Shown in pieces: positions 23,360 to 25,144 of a stretch of DNA of 25,144 nt. Position 1 is the stretch's first letter. Each line of letters starts with the position of its first letter. Under the pieces are notes generated by a model, which was not told the origin of the DNA, searched no databases, and saw nothing but the letters and a program-made list of their open reading frames with translations. The stretch is from an uncultured Dorea sp. GTDB taxonomy: Bacteria; Bacillota; Clostridia; Lachnospirales; Lachnospiraceae. The stretch is from assembly GCA_934295165.1 (NCBI GenBank), contig CAKRAT010000033.1, forward strand, positions 1 through 25,144, given 5' to 3'. The translations under genes and the position numbers were made by a program.

Positions 23360-23435
23360 TGTCGATGCAGGTCATATTTTTACGACAGCATTTTCTTGTT
23401 CGGAAATTACGGGAAATATATAATAAAACTCGACA
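23360..23435 (+). promoter_or_regulatory. spo0A promoter with three candidate 0A boxes
   Basis: TTGTTC (23396-23401) and TATAAT (23419-23424) are 17 bases apart, a good sigma-A promoter starting near 23431. Three sites match the Spo0A box TGTCGAA at 6 of 7 bases: 23360-23366 (+), 23381-23387 (-) and 23429-23435 (-). They lie about 70 and 47 bases upstream and on the start site, which suggests self-control by Spo0A. Confidence 0.6.
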
Positions 23436-23468
23436 TAATTATTAAGGGACAAGGAGGCATAACGTAAA

Positions 23469-24257
23469 ATGAGAGAAGTTAATGTAGCAATTGCTGACGA
23501 CAATGAGAGAATTTTGGATATGTTGGGTGAAATCATAGAGCAGGATCATGAACTGAATCTGATCGGTAAAGCCAATAACGGAGAAGATATTTACCACCTG
23601 ATCAAAGAGAAGAAGCCGGATGTAGTATTACTGGATCTGATCATGCCGAAACTGGATGGTTTAAGTGTGATGGAAAAGGTAAATGCAGACGGACAGATCA
23701 CCAAACGTCCGGAATTTATCATCATAACGGCTGTCGGACAGGAACGGATTACAGAAGATGCCTTTCGGAAAGGAGCAAGTTACTATGTGATGAAACCATT
23801 TCACAATGACATGATCTTAAGCCGGATCAAAGATGCTGGAAAAGGAGAGGGACGGAATCATTCAGAAACAGGAAACAGAAATACGGTGCAGAAAAAGCCG
23901 GAATATAATTTGGAGACGAGGGTGACAGATATGATCCATGAGATCGGAATACCGGCGCATATCAAAGGGTATCATTACCTGAGGGATGCAATCATCATGG
24001 CGGTGGATGATATGGATGTGTTAAATGCGATCACAAAGGTCCTCTATCCAACAATCGCCAAGATGCATCAGACGACGGCGAGCAGGGTAGAAAGAGCAAT
24101 CCGCCATGCGATCGAAGTTGCATGGAGCAGAGGAAAACTGGATACACTGGATGAACTCTTCGGATATACGGTAAGCAACGGGAAAGGGAAGCCGACGAAC
24201 TCGGAATTTATCGCATTGATCGCAGATACGATCCGTCTGGAAAATAAAAACCGGTAA
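23469..24257 (+). CDS. spo0A: Sporulation master response regulator Spo0A
   Basis: Spo0A~P controls entry into sporulation and many stationary-phase genes. The 262-residue protein has a receiver domain (about 4-120) with acidic pair Asp10-Asp11, phosphoacceptor Asp56 in [11 protein letters not shown], switch Thr87 and Lys109 (MKPF). After a polar linker (about 120-150) comes the Spo0A-specific DNA-binding domain: [23 protein letters not shown], then the recognition region [26 protein letters not shown] and [24 protein letters not shown] lies 11 bases before the ATG, a rather long spacing. The gene follows spoIVB as in nearly all endospore formers. No kinase or phosphotransfer gene is nearby. 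Confidence 0.98.
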   Translation: MREVNVAIADDNERILDMLGEIIEQDHELNLIGKANNGEDIYHLIKEKKPDVVLLDLIMPKLDGLSVMEKVNADGQITKRPEFIIITAVGQERITEDAFRKGASYYVMKPFHNDMILSRIKDAGKGEGRNHSETGNRNTVQKKPEYNLETRVTDMIHEIGIPAHIKGYHYLRDAIIMAVDDMDVLNAITKVLYPTIAKMHQTTASRVERAIRHAIEVAWSRGKLDTLDELFGYTVSNGKGKPTNSEFIALIADTIRLENKNR

Positions 24258-24264
24258 ACAACCC

Positions 24265-24293
24265 TTTTATTCTGAATAAAAATACGTTATAAT
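24265..24293 (+). promoter_or_regulatory. spo0A-glgA gap: weak hairpin and glgA promoter
   Basis: A perfect TATAAT (24288-24293) is the likely glgA -10; I see no good -35. Just before it, TTTTATT (24265-24271) pairs with AATAAAA (24275-24281) around CTG, an AT-only hairpin too weak to be a confident terminator for spo0A. Confidence 0.5.
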
Positions 24294-24326
24294 GATAAAG
24301 TATTCTAAGGTTGGGAGGAAAATGCA

Positions 24327-25144
24327 ATGAAGAAAATATTATTTGCGGCATCTGAGTCAGTCCCATTTATCAAAACAGGAGGACTTGCCGATGTTGTCGG
24401 ATCATTACCGAAATATTTTGATAAAGAAAAATACGATGTGCGCGTAATGCTTCCAAAGTATATGTGCATGAAAGACGAATGGAAAGAAAAACTTCAGTAT
24501 CACACACATTTTTATATGGACTTGAACTGGAGGAAGCAGTATGTTGGCGTTCTTGAAATGGAATACGATGGAATTAAGTTTTATTTTATAGATAACGAAT
24601 ATTACTTTAACGGATATGCACCATACGGTGATATGTATGCGGATATTGAAAAATTCGCATTCTTCTCAAAGGCTGTATTAAGTGCACTTCCACTGATCGA
24701 TTTCAGACCAGACATCATTCACTGCCATGACTGGCAGACTGGACTGGTTCCAATCTATTTGGATAATTTCAGATATGGCAATGAGTTTTACCGTGGAATC
24801 AAGACAGTCATGACCATACATAACTTGAAATTCCAGGGAACATGGGATCCGAAACGTGTCAGGGACATTACCGGATTACCACAGTATTATTTCGCACCGG
24901 ATAAGCTGGAAGCATACAAGGATGCAAACTACCTGAAGGGTGGAATCGTATATGCAGACAGAGTGACAACAGTAAGTAACTCTTACGCAGAAGAGATCAA
25001 GACTCCGTTCTATGGAGAAAAACTGGATGGTCTTATGAATGCAAGAGCAAACTGCCTGTCCGGAATCGTAAACGGAATCGACTACGAAGATTATAATCCG
25101 CTGACAGATAATAAGATTGAGAGAAATTATGATGTCAGCAATTT
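24327..25144 (+). CDS. glgA: Glycogen synthase, N-terminal part (cut by window edge)
   Basis: GlgA adds glucose from ADP-glucose to the growing alpha-1,4-glucan; it is a GT-B, family GT5 enzyme. The window holds 272 codons of about 480. The N-terminal Rossmann domain shows MKKILFAASESVPFIKTGGLADVVGSLPKYF with the substrate-binding Lys16 (KTGGL), IIHCHDWQTGLVPIYL, TIHNLKFQG, and later ADRVTTVSNSYAEEI and SGIVNGIDYEDYNP. GGGAGG (24313-24318) precedes ATG 24327; the ATG at 24322 is followed at once by a TGA and is not the start. It probably marks a new unit, carbohydrate storage, next to spo0A. Storage glucans are common in spore-forming clostridia, but no other glg gene is visible. Confidence 0.96.
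   Translation, partial: MKKILFAASESVPFIKTGGLADVVGSLPKYFDKEKYDVRVMLPKYMCMKDEWKEKLQYHTHFYMDLNWRKQYVGVLEMEYDGIKFYFIDNEYYFNGYAPYGDMYADIEKFAFFSKAVLSALPLIDFRPDIIHCHDWQTGLVPIYLDNFRYGNEFYRGIKTVMTIHNLKFQGTWDPKRVRDITGLPQYYFAPDKLEAYKDANYLKGGIVYADRVTTVSNSYAEEIKTPFYGEKLDGLMNARANCLSGIVNGIDYEDYNPLTDNKIERNYDVSN

Noticed and set aside
1..25144. CRISPR arrays, insertion sequences, tRNA or rRNA genes, phage or toxin-antitoxin genes
   Set aside because: No spaced direct repeats, transposase or integrase motifs, terminal repeats or tRNA-like cloverleafs were seen; the gene content is syntenic core genome.

Overview
The window is a stretch of core chromosome from a spore-forming, anaerobic-type Firmicute, most likely a gut clostridium of the Lachnospiraceae. 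I infer this from the complete spoIIIA operon, spoIVB and spo0A, the Firmicute gene orders (rbfA-nrnA-truB-ribF-rpsO-pnp; xseA-xseB-ispA-dxs-tlyA-nadK-argR-recN-spoIVB-spo0A), strong AGGAGG ribosome binding sites, and moderate GC with AGA/GGA-rich codon use. Every gene I can support is on the + strand. Both ends cut a gene: rbfA on the left and glgA on the right.

Layout. 1-3105: tail of a translation/RNA operon (rbfA end, nrnA, truB, ribF) with tight or overlapping junctions. 3113-3543: rpsO as its own unit with a promoter, a structured leader and a strong terminator. 3544-5929: pnp, preceded by an extended -10 promoter and a very long leader hairpin (3709-3798). 5971-6104: a terminator and then a perfect 17-bp inverted repeat. 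6176-11367: the eight-gene spoIIIAA-AH operon, encoding the mother-cell half of the feeding-tube channel, behind a possible sigma-E promoter. 11415-13142: prfC with its own promoter and terminator. 13162-22128: a long run of asp23-like gene, nusB, xseA, xseB, ispA, dxs, tlyA, nadK, argR and recN, closed by a terminator at 22185-22218. 22286-24257: spoIVB, then spo0A with its own promoter and candidate 0A boxes. 24327-end: start of glgA.

How the genes work together. The left block matures rRNA/tRNA and makes flavin cofactors. pnp and nrnA degrade RNA and its shortest products. The spoIIIA products, with the forespore protein SpoIIQ (not in this window), link mother cell and forespore. SpoIVB is the forespore protease that signals back to activate sigma-K, and Spo0A decides entry into sporulation. 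The middle block mixes isoprenoid supply (ispA, dxs), DNA repair (xseAB, recN), NADP supply, transcription (nusB) and arginine control (argR).

I found no mobile element, CRISPR array, tRNA, rRNA or foreign island, and no undescribed gene system. The signals most worth a second look are RNA and regulatory ones: the pnp leader hairpin, an RBS-masking hairpin before spoIIIAC, the rpsO leader fold, clustered 0A boxes at spo0A, and an unusually short SpoIIIAF. All structures were read by eye; no folding, alignment or database search was run.
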